Part shown: in pieces, positions 1 through 11,586 of the stretch
Numbering within the stretch: the stretch's first letter is position 1
Layout: each line of letters opens with the position of its first letter
Source of the DNA: Mytilus edulis
Taxonomy: Eukaryota > Mollusca > Bivalvia > Mytilida > Mytilidae
NCBI RefSeq assembly: GCF_963676685.1
Contig: NC_092349.1
Location: 55,689,232-55,753,231 of the forward strand
Direction: 5' to 3'
DNA: 64,000 nt
The notes under the pieces: generated by a model
What the model was told of the DNA's origin: nothing
Seen by the model: the letters and a program-made list of their open reading frames with translations, nothing else
Databases searched by the model: none
Position numbers and translations under genes: made by a program

Positions 1-414
1 AATATCATACTCCAGTTAATACCAGCACTCACCAGCCATTTTTTGCAACCTCTGGATGTAGGTTGTTATGGGCTTCTTAAAGATATCTACAACAGTCTGT
101 GTCATAAAACTATCAGAACGAAAAACTGTGCACTAGATCACAATGATGTGTGCCCCATGGTATGCAAAGCATACAAAAATGCATTATCAACTAGTAATTT
201 GCAGTCCGCTTTTAAAAAAACAGGAATATATCCATTCACCAAAGATGTCATGGAGTTGCCACTAGAACCATCTGAAGCATTATGCCTCACTGACTCTGAA
301 AGCTTTGAAGAAAGCCAGGTTGAGAACGTTATTGACTTGCATTTACTAAATGAAGACAATAGTTCATCAGAAGCAGAAATTGTAAATGAGAGAAATCATG
401 TTACTGATATCTAA
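1..414 (+). CDS. C-terminal fragment of a pogo/Tigger-type DDE transposase (5' end outside window)
   Basis: The frame is open from base 1 to a TAA at 412-414 and starts before the window. The first residues read as a proline, then T-S-H, then L-Q-P-L-D-V-G followed by a G-L-L-K segment. This is the hallmark of the DDE_1 endonuclease domain of pogo/Tigger/jerky-like transposases, where the Asp of QPLD is probably the third catalytic acid. A helical stretch with a KTGIYPF motif follows, which is typical just after the catalytic core. The last ~45 residues are acidic and Ser-rich. There is no intron or frameshift in the visible part. It may be a transposase or a domesticated relative. The upstream two thirds with the DNA-binding domain cannot be seen, so activity cannot be judged. 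Confidence 0.8.
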   Translation, partial: NIILQLIPALTSHFLQPLDVGCYGLLKDIYNSLCHKTIRTKNCALDHNDVCPMVCKAYKNALSTSNLQSAFKKTGIYPFTKDVMELPLEPSEALCLTDSESFEESQVENVIDLHLLNEDNSSSEAEIVNERNHVTDI

Positions 415-1743
415 GAATGTTTGGAGATGAGGTCGAGTAATGTCTGATTTGATTTATTAGATGAGTGGTCAAGGTTAAGGGTAAGGTTTCAGGATTTGAT
501 CTGCTATTCACACAGTCAGATCTATGCTATAATTAGAAAAGCACTTATATTTGGTATATACAATTGTCTACATTTTGATATCTATTTTTCAAGTTTTTTA
601 CCATGACAATTGTTACAAATGTTGAATTATTTAATTTACAGTTGGTTTCACAGTTGCAATGAGCATGATGAGCAATAGGTCACCTTTATATAATTTAGAA
701 GGATTGTTTACTGTGTCTACATGGATTCATAAAACCAAGAAAAATTGGTATCCAACAAATAATACATTTTGTAATAGATCCACAATAAGGGGTAAAGTTT
801 TATTTGAACTTGACCCCATTTTTGTTATTGATTACAAGTCAAGTAAAATTTTAGTGATTAGGTCCATTTTGTTCAGATGCTATAGACATGATAGAAATAG
901 CATATTTGGTATACATACCTGTCTAAACTTGACCTTATTTCTATAAATTATTTGTTGAGTTAAATTTTTGTTGATGAAGACTAGTTCTCAGGGACTCATA
1001 CTCGTGTTTAATAGACCTTCTATATATGGTGTTTACGGTGTAAAGAAGGATTTTTGTGTATCCATTTTGTCTGATAGGATCTCTGAACATGACCTTAATA
1101 TTTAGGTTCCTTTAAAAGTACATGTAGCTGTCTTTGTAAAAATCATGCAGAGGGTGATTCACAGAAGTATTTTTTGTTGGTCCTATATCATACGAACTTC
1201 CCCCTGTATAATGCATGTAACCATGGTAACCGTCAATACAAAATTTTGCCTGAATAGGGGAAAACAGACCCTTTTAAAAATCTAACATGGGAATTACGTT
1301 AATCAATAAAAACAGTAAGGGTTTTTACATTTTTAATAAACAAAACCCCAAACTTAAAAATCAAAAGGTTTTAATTGATCAGGTCTGTTTCTTAGATTTA
1401 AATCATAATAGCTGAATTGACTGTTAGTCAATAGAATACAGTAAGAGTTTACTGGTCTGTCTGAGAGGATTATATTTTCTAGACATGATTACCAAATTCC
1501 ATGTGCCATTGATAATATTAAGTTTTTGTTATACATTTATGATTTTGTACCTATATTAATGTGTTATGCAGAGGGAACACATTTTAATGTGTGCACTTTT
1601 GTTTCTTGTGAATAGTGAAGCAGAGAATGACTTTGAATTTGCTATTACACTGTTGTACCTAAAATTAAAGTTTTTTGCATATCAGGATTTTTAATTACTC
1701 ATTGGAATGGAAAGTATAGTTGTTAATGTTTCAATGCATTAAT
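415..1743. other. No gene seen; AT-rich intergenic sequence
   Basis: No frame here resembles a protein I know. The stretch at about 718-790, including AATTGGTATCCAACAAATA, matches the arm of the foldback repeat found intact at 62271-62483, so it is probably a decayed copy of that element. The rest is unassigned. Confidence 0.5.
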
Positions 1744-2225
1744 AGTTATCAAAGGTACCAGGATTATAATTTAGTACGCCAGACGCGCGTTTCGTCTACA
1801 TAAGACTCATCAGTGACGCTCATATTTATAAAGCCAAACAAGTACAAAGTTGAAGAGCATTGAGGATCCAAAATTCCAAAAAGTTGTGCCAAATACGGCT
1901 AAGGTAATCTATGCCTGGGATAAGAAAATCCTTAGTTTTTCAAAAAATTTAAATTTTTGTAAACAGGAAATTTATAAAAATAACCACATTTAATTTATTG
2001 ATATTCATGTCAATACCGAAATGTTGACTACTGGGCTGGTGATACCCTCGGGGACGAAACGTCCACCAGCAGTGGCATCGACCCAGTGGTGTAAATAGTT
2101 ATCAAAGGTACCAGGATTATAATTAAGTACGCCAGACGCGCGTTTCGTCTACATAAGACTCATCAGTGACGCTCATATCAAAATATTTATAAAGCCAAAC
2201 AAGTAAAAAGTTGAAGAGCATTAAG
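1744..2225 (+). repeat. Dispersed repeat family A, tandem pair (full 353-bp unit plus truncated second unit)
   Basis: A unit beginning AGTTATCAAAGGTACCAGG starts at 1744 and again at 2097. Each carries the core CGCCAGACGCGCGTTTCGTC followed by a CATCAGTGACGCTCAT motif. The first unit ends with a small hairpin segment (GGGGAC ... GTCCACCAG) and CATCGACCCAGTGGT, and the second starts directly after it. Diverged relatives lie at 4984-5686, 14898, 24775, 35335 and 50163 (+) and at 30665 and 43425 (-). I recognise this as a common mussel-type repeat, but its transposon class is not clear. Confidence 0.85.
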
Positions 2226-2667
2226 AGATTAAAATTTACCGAAACTTGGATCATCATAATAATATATTATCTACATTTACCTTCATCAAGAAGGCTTGAG
2301 ACATATGATTCAAAAGTCAAGGATGGTTAAATACTTGAGAAGCGTTATGAACAGAGAGGACAGACAATAAAAATCCTTACCCATATAAGGGCAATATCGT
2401 TTGACATGTTTGAAGGAGAAGAAACCTATGTTTTCTTTATAAATGAATAAGTCAAAACAAATCAGAAGTATGTTATAAATAACATCAGTGGTAAACTTTT
2501 AAGGACTGACTACAATACTGCTCTGATGATATCTTTTTGCCAATAGTCTTCTATCAGCAGCATCTTTCTAGTTAAAGAAAATTTAAAATTAGAACTGCAT
2601 GTATGTAGATTTGGCTCTTCGGTAGCACTTCATGTAAAAATCTTTATCAGAAAATAGTAAAAATAGT

Positions 2668-2960
2668 AAAATCACAAAAATACTGAACTCTGAGGAAAAT
2701 TCAAAACGGAACGTCCATTTTCAAATGGCAAGAATCGAACGATAAAACACTTCAAACGAATGGACAACTGTCATATTCCAGACTCGGTATAGACATTTTC
2801 AAATGTAGAAAATGGTGGATTGAACCTGCTTTTTAGCGCTAAATTTCTCACTTGTGTAACAGTCGCATCAAATTCAATTATATTTATAATGATGCGTGAA
2901 CAACAGCACAGGCACAAACTAAAGTTTTACAGCAAAGCAAGGATATTAACCAGGATGGAC
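2668..2960 (+). repeat. Dispersed repeat family H
   Basis: Begins ACTGAACTCTGAGGAAAATT and contains an AACTGTCATATTCC block. A second + copy lies at 27480-27600. Reverse-complement pieces lie at 33015-33115 and 39327-39440, where GGAATATGACAGTTG and GACTTTCCGTT are readable. Non-coding. Confidence 0.7.
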
Positions 2961-3097
2961 ACTAATTTGACTTTTCATTTCAAAATGTTTTTTTAGCTGC
3001 TCCCATTTGACAGGTATTTGTTGCAACTAAACAGCCTTGCAATATTAATAGATATAGAAAATAACAAAACTTTTTAAGAATGTTCAAGTTAGAATTT

Positions 3098-3560
3098 AAA
3101 ATTGTGAATGGAAATGGGGAAAGTGTTACCCCGATCAAAGGGTAGAAAACATCCGAAAACAAAAATGTGTACTAGTTCAGTGATAAATTGACGTTACACT
3201 AAACTAAAAAAAATATAAATGAACTAAGATAAACAAAATTCACACAATACTAATTAAGGGCAGAGGCTCCTAACTTATGATAGTTGCAACAATGTGGCGG
3301 GGTTGAACATTATTTGTGAGACCTCAACCCCCGCCCCTTATACCTCTAACGAATGCTATGTAGAATAAGCAAACGCACAGCAATATGCACAGAAAAAATC
3401 AGTTCAAAAGAAGTACGAGTCTGATGTCAGAAAAGATAACGATAGAAACTGAACAAAATGGCAATGGTACATACATTAACCAAGGAATACTAGCAGTTAC
3501 TGAAATGCCAGCTACATACCTTAATTAAATTGATTGACAGACCGTGTCATGAAAATCAAG
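3098..3560 (+). repeat. Dispersed repeat family C, diverged copy
   Basis: Shares GAATGGAAATGGGGAAAGTG, TGTGTACTAGTTCAGTGA, CTTATACCTCTA and ACTAGCAGTTACTG in the same order as the better copy at 6710-7215. A reverse copy lies at 23060-23335. No coding potential. Confidence 0.8.
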
Positions 3561-3629
3561 CACAATCCCTCCCGTCATAGGTTTTTTTATCATTCCAACA
3601 TAAAATACATGTATCATGCCAACATCTGT

Positions 3630-4680
3630 TTTTTTTTTGTCGAGTCTGCGCTTTTGTCGCAGAAAGCTCGACATAGGGAAAGTGATCCGAATGTGGCGTT
3701 AGCAAACCTTTTAAAATCTTGAAATTTCAGAAGGTAGAAGACCTGAATATTTCATTTTTGTCGAGCCTTCGACTTTAGTCGAAAAAGCGAGACTAAGCGA
3801 TCCTACATTCCGTCGTCGTCGTCGGCGGCGTCCACAAATATTCACTCTGTGGTTAAAGTTTTTGAAATTTTAATAACTTTCTTAAACTATACTGAATTTC
3901 TACCAAACTTGGACAGAAGCTTGTTTATGATCATAAGAAAGTATACTGAAGTAAATTTTGTAAAAATAAAATTCCATTTTTTCCGTATTTTACTTATAAA
4001 TGGACTTAGTTTTTCTGCGAGGAAACATTACATTCACTCTGTGGTTAAAGTTTTTAAAATTTTAATAACTTTCATAAACTATCCTTGATTTGTACCAAAC
4101 TTGGACAGAAGCTTGTTTATGATCACAAGATAGTGTCAAGAAGAAAATTTTGTAAAAATAAATTTCCACTTTTCCGTATTTTACTTATAAATGGACTTAT
4201 TTTTTTTGCCAGAAACAAAACATTCACTCTGTGGTTTAAGTTTTTAAAATTTTTATAATGTTCTTAAACTATCCTGGATTTCTACCAAACTAAGACAAAA
4301 GCTTGTTTATGATCATAAGATATTATTCAGAAGTAAATTTTGTAAAAAAAAAATTCACTTTTTCCGTATTTTACTTATAAATGGACTTAGTTTTTCTTCC
4401 AGTTAACATTACATACAGTCTGCACTTAAAGTTTATAAAACATTTATTAGATTCATAAACTATCCTGGATTTTTTACCAAACTTGGAAGCTTCTTTCAAT
4501 CAAAAGACAGTATCGAGAGGGAAATTTTTATTGATGTTTTTCCTCATTTTTGTTGAGTCTGCGATTAACAGCAAGCGTAGGCGAGACACTGGGTTCCGTG
4601 GAACCCTTACAAATTTTTCGTATATAGATGCCTTATGTTATGCTTTAAGAGACATGATTCGAGAAATGACGCGTATCTAA
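3630..4680 (+). repeat. Repeat family G: GTCGAG hairpins plus ~190-bp tandem units
   Basis: Two hairpin-like heads (3637-3675, GTCGAGTCTGCG pairing with CGCAGAAAGCTCGAC; and 3758-3795) precede a tandem array. Each unit starts TTCACTCTGTGGTT, at 3841, 4033, 4223 and, degenerate, about 4414, giving a period of about 190 bp. The array ends in another GAGTCTGCG ... GGCGAGAC segment near 4555-4590. Related copies are at 55706-56745 and, 3' end only, 5806-5950. The reading frames found here are simply the repeat unit translated. Confidence 0.75.
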
Positions 4681-4983
4681 CCAAAATGATTAAGTCGACA
4701 TATTCAGCTGTCCTATGATGAAACAATCATCAACCGAGACCAGAGAATGATAACTAGTAGGGCATGAAATATTCGTGTCACGAGTAATGTACGCTGTGTT
4801 CGAAAACCATGGAATTAAAGAAAAAAATGCGGTTGTATATTGGTATCACGTCGTCGTCAGCCAAGCAAACCAAAAATGTAATCTTGATCTATAATGCATT
4901 ATGATGGACTCGCATACAGACAATCAGCTTATATTTTGGATGCTTTTAAATTGAAAGTCAAGAAAAACATGTCGGTTCTGCCG

Positions 4984-5686
4984 TAATAGAATTAACGGTA
5001 CCAATGTTCTTGCACCAGATGCGCATTTCGACAATACATGTCTCTTCAGTGATGCTCGTGGCCAAAATATTTCAAATCCAAAGCTTATATAAAAGATGAA
5101 GAGCTATAATCCAAAAGGTCCAAAAAGGTATAGCCAAATCCGTGAAAGGAATCAGAGCTTTGCATGAGGGAGATACATTCCTTAATTTATAATAATTTCT
5201 ATCATTTTGTAACAGTAAATTTTAATAACACAAAAAAATCCGTATTTTCATGCCAGTACCGAAGTACTGGCTACTGGGGTGGTGATAACCTCGGGGACTA
5301 ATAGTCCACCAGCAGAGACATCGACCCAGTGGTAGTAATAAAATTAACGGCACCAATTTTCTTGCACCAGATGCGCATTTCGACAATACATGTCTCTTCA
5401 GTGATGCTCGTGGTCAAAATATTTCAAATCCAAAGCTTATATAAAAGATGAAGAGCTATAATCCAAAAGGTCCAAAAAGTATAGCCAAATCCGTGAAAGG
5501 AATCAGAGCTTTGCATGAGGGAGATACATTCCTTAATTTATAATAATTTCTATCATTTTGTAACAGTAAATTTTAATAACACAAAAAAATCCGTATTTCC
5601 ATGCCAGTACCGAAGTACTGGCTACTGAGGTGGTGATACCCTCGGGGACTAATAGTCCACCAGCAGAGGCATCGACCCAGTGGTAG
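4984..5686 (+). repeat. Tandem dimer of a ~352-bp repeat related to family A
   Basis: Two nearly identical units (4984-5335 and 5336-5686) each carry CACCAGATGCGCATTTCGAC, a TCTTCAGTGATGCTCGTGG block, and a tail with GTCCACCAGCAG and CATCGACCCAGTGGT. Order and spacing match family A at 1744-2225, although the sequences differ clearly. This looks like a sister subfamily with the same head-to-tail arrangement. Confidence 0.85.
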
Positions 5687-5805
5687 TAATAAAATTAAAT
5701 GCGCTGTCTACATCTAGTTTCCATATGTGTCAATAAGAAAGTATTTGATTTAGGAAGTAGGCCAACAATAAAAATGTGTCACTTGTTTAACATAAATTAA
5801 GGTAT

Positions 5806-5950
5806 AATTTCATGGTTCATTGATCAATGTGTAGTTTTCTTGGTTCATGTTAAGTTTATGTGACAGCTGTAATAAAGCTTTATATTTAGGAGTATCAACA
5901 TAATATCAATGATTAGTAAAGAAGGCGAGACATTTCAGTGTGTCCACTCT
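5806..5950 (+). repeat. 3' end of repeat family G
   Basis: Matches the end of the element at 56600-56745: TTCATGGTTCATTG, GTGACAGCTGTAATAAAGC and AAAGAAGGCGAGACA. The GTCGAG head is not next to it, so this is a 5'-truncated or separate copy. Confidence 0.7.
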
Positions 5951-6481
5951 TGTTTTAAATACTAGCTGTTTCACATTCCAATGTTGATATAAGGACCTTC
6001 ACTCGTTCAGCATGCTCAAGTGGATAAAAACTGACAACAGAAAAACATTGTCTTAATGACAATTAGTATCATAGCATCCGTATAAATTAAAAGCAACCGA
6101 GTCATCATCTACTTCTTAGAATATTACAGTTCAGTGTATCAAGACCGAGATCAAGCTAAAGACAAGTGCTGTAGAAATTATTAAAATGATTTAATAACAT
6201 TTGTCCATGTACTAGCAAAATGACTTTCTTATTGCTTAACAATGCAGTGGCGGATCGAGAACTTTTTATCCTCACACTTTATTCCAGTATGATTCTTTAA
6301 GATTGGCCTATAATTAACAGTGTGTCGTCCTAACACATAAGCAATGATTAGGTATATCAAATAAATGGCTTAAAACAAAAATCTCAAATGTCATTGCCTC
6401 AATGGTAATTACACAGCAGCAACTTAAATTATGTGTTACGGAGTTATAAGCACCTCAGATCAACATTGTATGAATGTAGTG
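5951..6481. other. No gene seen
   Basis: AT-rich sequence without a recognisable coding segment, hairpin or repeat family other than short low-complexity runs. Confidence 0.5.
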
Positions 6482-6709
6482 TATATGTTGTGTACAAGTT
6501 ATCATTTTGTACAAATTATAATTTGTATTTTAACTTTGTACAAATTGTAATTTGTACAAAAAGTGCCTGTACAAATTACAATTTGTACAAAATTTGACTA
6601 AAACTCACTTATAACTTGTACAATAATTAATAATAGTATGGATTTTGTTATAAAAAAAAGTATTGATACACACTATAGAATTTTTATTCAATGACCACAC
6701 AATAAATAA

Positions 6710-7215
6710 AATTGAGAATGGAAATGGGGAAAGTGTCAAACAGACAATAACCCGACCAAAAAGCAGAAAACAGCCGAACACCAATGGGTCATCAATGCAG
6801 TGAGAAAATTTAACCTCTGGAGGCAGCCTCAGCTGGCCCCTAAATAAAAATGTGTACTAGTTCAGTGAAAATGGACGTCATACTAAACTCCAAAACATAT
6901 ATATGAACTAAAATTATAAAACATACAAGACAAACACAGGCCAGAGGATCCCGACTTTTGACAGGCGCAAAAATGCGGCTGGGCTAATCATGTTTTGTGG
7001 GATCTCAAACCTCCCCTTATACCTCTAGTCAATGTAACATAAAGAAATACACAGCAATATGTAGTTTAACAGAATTCTGAGTCCGATGTCAGGATATGTA
7101 ACAAAAGAAACTTAGCAAAATGACAATTATTCATAAATTGACAAAGGACTACTAGCAGTTACTGGCATGCTAGCTCCAGACCTCAATTAAACTGATTGAC
7201 AGATTATGTCTTCAT
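6710..7215 (+). repeat. Repeat family C, best copy, nested in the TGTACA element
   Basis: Begins TTGAGAATGGAAATGGGG immediately after the left inverted arm. It contains CAATAACCCGACCAAA, GGCAGCCTCAGCTGGCCCC, TGTGTACTAGTTCAGTGA and ACTAGCAGTTACTGGC. Its position against the arm suggests either insertion there or capture as internal cargo. Confidence 0.8.
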
Positions 7216-7484
7216 CACAAACCTTATTTACAAAATACAAAAATAGTTCTGTATCATTTGGTTGAGCATGTGAGTGCATTATGGCATCAGGCTTTGCACA
7301 TCTATTCCTTTTTAAATTTCACATTTAGAAGTACTGCTCCCCCTTTGCATTTACATGACGGCTCCACATAGCGAAAGTTGAAGCTCAGAAACCATTGCTA
7401 CGAATAAAGATGTGTCTTAAACAGCTTCAATCTGATTTCTCAACAAATATCATGGAAAAGTTCCTACAGCAGTTCCAAGAAGTT

Positions 7485-7512
7485 GGGGGGGGGGGGGGGG
7501 GGGGGGGGGGGG
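7485..7512 (+). repeat. Poly-G run, 28 bases
   Basis: 28 uninterrupted G residues inside the TGTACA element. Its length is likely unstable and assembly-dependent, and it could form a G-quadruplex. A shorter 12-G run sits at 20881-20892. Confidence 0.95.
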
Positions 7513-8251
7513 CAATAGAGGGATCATTAACATGTTTACAACACCTCGATTTTGGCAAAAACAGTTAACAAAAAATGCAAAAATGCTGATAACAGTTAAC
7601 AAAGAAGGTTGAAAACAGTTTACAGCTTTAATTGATCTCAGATAACAGCTTGAAAAGGGACAAAACAGGTTAACGCAAAAAGGTATTGCCCCCCTCTTCC
7701 AATGCAGTACCCAAATTCTCCAGATTCAATAATTACACATTTTCATGGTTAGATATTCGGCTTTAATATGTTGGCCAGACAGCGCACAGTTCCTAGCATG
7801 TATATGATTGGTGTTTCAACACCAGTGTCATCCTAGTTGTCATAAGGACCAATTTCTATTATTCTTTTAGAATTGTCACTGGGCCACTTTCTATCATCAT
7901 GATTATACTATCAGAATTGTCACTGAGGCTAATTTCTATTGTACTATCAGAACATTAACTGGCAATGCATGCATGTACCAATAATATTTCCTATCTCCAT
8001 CTGGGTATTTTTGAATTTTATACATAAGGTTTATTATGTGGTCATTGAATAAACATTTTATCGTGTGTATCAATGCTTTTTTTTATAACAATATCCATGT
8101 TATAAATTATTGTACAAGTTAAAAGTGAATTTGTTGTACAAATTACAATTTGTACGAGGAGTCAAAATACAAATTATAATTTGTACAAAATGATAACTTG
8201 TACACAACATATATAAACATTTTTTATTCCTGAGGTCATACTACTATTGTT

Positions 8252-9328
8252 ATGCCCCCACCATATTGAGTTTTATCCTTGTTTTTTCTGTAAGTATGAA
8301 CGTCCCTTACTTGTACGTACGCCCAAACATATCAAAATTTTTTCTGTTCCAAAGTTTATGAAAAGTTATACGCAATGCTTATAACCACCGTGAAAACACA
8401 AGTCTTAGACAAGTTTGAATTTTGTTGGCGTCACTTACCATTCTAGATGTAAAGGGGTGAAATTTTCAGTATACCCTATCAAGTATATATACCCTTATAA
8501 TATATCCAATATAGGACAATGGTGTTGGTTAAAAATTACACCACTCGAGACCCTTTTGTTTTCCACGTTATTAATATTGCCAATAATTAACAAGATCCGG
8601 GTCGAATCCGATACCGATACCAATAGTATATTCACCTGTTACCTATTACCTTATCTGTACGTTTCTCATCTGACAGGCGCACCACCAAACGGTGTATTTC
8701 GGATTTTTCTATATACACGGGTCATAATCACAGGGTTGACATTGTCAAATTGTTCCCTATTTGTAGTATTTTAAGCAGTAAGACTTTCTAAGATGACAAT
8801 ACGAATACTAAAAATCTGGACTTAAAATAAGGCCACTATAGGTACAGTTTTCAATTTGTAAGCGGGCATGACATGAAACAGCGAATCCAAGAATTCAACT
8901 TTATTTATAACTAAATTAATAAATATAGGACAATGCTGTTGATTGAAAAATACTCCATTCCAGGACCATTTGTTTTCCTAATAATTAATATTACCAATAA
9001 TTGATAAGTTCCAGGTCGACGGGTTCAAACAGAAAGATTTTGAAAGCAGAGAAAACTGTGCATCTTATAATCGACATGAATTTATCTGATGACAATCCCA
9101 ATATTAAAATAAGGCTTACGCATAGTTATATACTTTAATTCAGTCACCGACCCGCGATATCACGGGTGTGTTCTAGTGTGTACTAAGTTATGAATTGATT
9201 GGACTTCAACTTCATCAAAAACTACCTCAACCAAAAACTTTAACCTGAATGGGACAGACAGACGAACGGACGGACGAACGGAAGCACAGTCCAGAAAACA
9301 TAATGCCCATAAATGAGGCATAAAAAGT
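8252..9328. repeat. Repeat-derived block with an internal ~105-bp duplication
   Basis: The segment at 8503-8608 recurs, diverged, at 8923-9023; both carry AATATAGGACAATG and a CCAATAATT block. The block starts with TTATGCCCCCACC and ends with a GACAGACGAACGGACGGACG run and ATAATGCCC ... GAGGCATAA, which looks like an inverted counterpart of the start. A 119-codon open frame at 8415-8774 overlaps the duplicated part and is judged non-coding. Confidence 0.5.
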
Positions 9329-9903
9329 GATTTTTGGAAATTGCTGGCGAGACAATGGTTTAGTTTGAAAAATCAAAACTGTGGTAAATACATATTTGAA
9401 ATAATACACGTCTATAACCTATTTGAAATAATACACATATACAGTTGCAAACTTTCCAGAGGTGCTATCCAGCACTTTGATCAGAAATGGATACAAGTAT
9501 TTTATAGAAATTGGCGATAGAAAATGCTTTTTTGGGCACAAAACATTCAGCGAAATCTACTATCCATGAAATCAATGATTGGGGTTTACCTGAAATCAAC
9601 TATTGGGGTTTGCCTGAAATCAATTATAATTCGTTACTTCCAGAATTATATATATACAAAATATACATAAGCTCCATTGTTTTATCAAATTTTTGCAGCG
9701 GATTAATACGTTATTAACCATCAAACATACCGTCACAAACACATTCTCATTAAGCGTCAATCTTAACACTCATCTTGTAGTAAAAGTTGAATTATACCGA
9801 TGTCAAATGTAGACTCGGTTACGTTTTACGCAGATAAATTAAAAAAGTTATAAAATATTGACTAATCAAAGATCAAATCAAATGCAGGACACATAATAAA
9901 TCA

Positions 9904-10070
9904 TATATATGTCGTGTACATGTTATTATATTGAGCAGTTTATTGTTCAAATATTTTAAACAAATAATTTCTTGTAATTACTTGTACAAATACAATTGTA
10001 TAAGTAATTACTAGTACAATTTTATTGAGAAAAAGATAATAACTTGTACAAATCATTATGATACCTTCAT
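9904..10070 (+). mobile_element. Single terminal arm of a TGTACA-type element
   Basis: Starts TATATATGTCGTGTACATG and contains TTACTTGTACAAATACAATTG and AACTTGTACAAA. The outer sequence matches the start of the element at 6482 and, in reverse, the arm at 18173-18343. It faces right and could be the left end of a larger element whose right end is near 18343, or a solo remnant. Confidence 0.55.
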
Positions 10071-10207
10071 GACCTTGGCATTTTTTATGTTCACATCAAA
10101 TCGTTTCCCTTTTAACAAATAACTTATCACTTAGCCTAAAATTATAAAGTTTCAACATATAAGTACTTTTTATATAACAAATGCATGAGCAAAACTGTAA
10201 AAGTGTA

Positions 10208-10571
10208 AATATAACCAGGAAGATTTGGACAATTATGACTTAGATATAAATCAAGTTCAGACAATATATTTTAAGTGCTATAGTGACAATTTATTAATCC
10301 GTTTATCAAACCTTTTACATTTCTTTGTGTCTAATTAATTCTATTGTTCAATATATGTTTGTCGTGATGGAAATCACTCTGACCATGACAAGTAAATCCG
10401 TTAGACACTAATCCTTTTCTATAGTAACTGTTTTTTATATATGCTTTTGTATGTTATTTTGTAGTCAGTTTAGGTCTTAGGTCTGGTACTGTCCGGACCT
10501 TGTTAATAAAGTTTAAAATATTGGTATTCCGTCTTTGAATTACTATAACACGGAAAACGCCCGGTTATATA
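10208..10571 (+). repeat. 5' LTR
   Basis: First copy of the 364-bp direct repeat. AATAAAGTTTAAA near 10506 is a likely polyadenylation signal. TTGGTTGAGG directly after the repeat is where a tRNA primer-binding site would sit, and it begins with the expected TGG. The matching tRNA was not identified. Confidence 0.85.
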
Positions 10572-10647
10572 TTGGTTGAGGTACCCGCGGCACGATCTTG
10601 AGATAGTTCCCCCAAACTAGCAAGCGACTACCTTCAGAAGCAACAGT

Positions 10648-11526
10648 ATGGAAGGATCCTGGAATTTCCAGCCTTGCAGAAATGGACATCCGTTTCCGAT
10701 GAGAAAAGCAGATACCTGTTTGGACTTTATGTGCAAATATTGCGGTAAGACATTGAATGTTTCCACATACCATCGGTGTTATGCAGCTAACGCTTATTGT
10801 TACAAGTGCAGACATCCTGGACATTTTGCTTGCATGTGCAGTTTTCACGTTAAGCCATGTGAAAACCCTAAACCGAAGAAGAAGTCGAAATCCAAAATTC
10901 AGAGAGACTGTGAACGAATGAGGAAGTTTATTGAGAAGAAGCAAATGTCTCAATTTCCATTTCAAGAACTTTAGGACAAGAAACTCTCCGCTTTTACGTG
11001 CTCAACACAGGACGAATCCGTGAAACAGCAACTAAACAAGTTAAAAGCGTCTCATCAAAACTCCCTCAAAGAAATCGCTTTGCTCAAATTTGAAAATTCA
11101 AAATTGGATACCGTAGTGAAAGAAAATGTGATATTAAGGAACAATTTGGACAAAGTAAATTTGGAACGTTTAGAACATGGCCGGATAATTCAAAAGATCG
11201 AACATGAGTTAGCCGAACATACAAGTAGAACTGAAAATTTTGAGAAGGAAATAGTGCGTTTGAAAGAGGAGAATCTAAGTTTAACCAACACTAGATACAT
11301 ATTAACTATGGATTTAAAAAGTAAAGAAATGCAAGACTGCCATGTAATCAAAAAACTTAAAGACGATATTCAAAAACTTAAAATACAAAAAAATGACGAT
11401 CTACGTGAATATCAAGATTTGCTTTCTGAACTTTCAATCACCGAGTCTCAACTTGAAAATTGGCGTGCAAACTATCCCAACAACTCGCATCAACACCCAC
11501 GACGAGGAGGTTACCCACGAAGATAA
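10648..11526 (+). CDS. Gag-like protein: CCHC zinc knuckle then coiled coil, interrupted by an in-frame TAG
   Basis: The first part (ATG 10648 to TAG 10972-10974, 108 codons) has a Cys/His-rich middle. One clear CCHC knuckle (C-x2-C-x4-H-x4-C, the CYKC...H...C segment near residues 51-64) follows another CxxC pair (CKYC). A Lys-rich tail comes next. The same frame continues after the TAG for about 184 codons to a stop at 11524-11526. That second part is a long charged coiled coil (roughly 11020-11440) ending in a basic, Gly/Arg-rich tail (PRRGGYPRR). Zinc knuckle plus coiled coil is a nucleic-acid-binding, self-assembling Gag-type layout, though the order is unusual. The TAG may be a mutation, a programmed readthrough stop, or mark two proteins. 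A spurious frame runs opposite at 10543-10965. Confidence 0.65.
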
Positions 11527-11586
11527 CCGAGTCAAATAAATTCATTTCGGCAAACTCGCAGACCGAGTTTAGGTGGAGTAGTGGCG

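Larger units (their letters stand above)
6482..8213. mobile_element. 1.73-kb element with long inverted ends made of TTGTACAA palindromes
   Basis: The left end (6482-6709) starts TATATGTTGTGTACAAG. The right end (about 8028-8213) is its inverted copy, ending ACACAACATATA. Both arms contain repeats of TTGTACAAATTACAATTTG and close inward on the shared block TTCAATGACCACA. Arms of ~190-225 bp with internal palindromes indicate a foldback-like or non-autonomous DNA transposon. No transposase is present. A family C repeat starts exactly at the inner edge of the left arm, followed by filler with a poly-G run. Single ends of related elements lie at 9904 and 18343. Confidence 0.8.

Noticed and set aside
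8415..8774. 119-codon open frame
   Set aside because: Overlaps a repeat with an internal 105-bp duplication; the duplicate at 8923-9023 does not keep the frame, and no domain is visible.
10543..10965. 140-codon minus-strand frame
   Set aside because: Shadow of the zinc-knuckle frame on the opposite strand, extending into the LTR.
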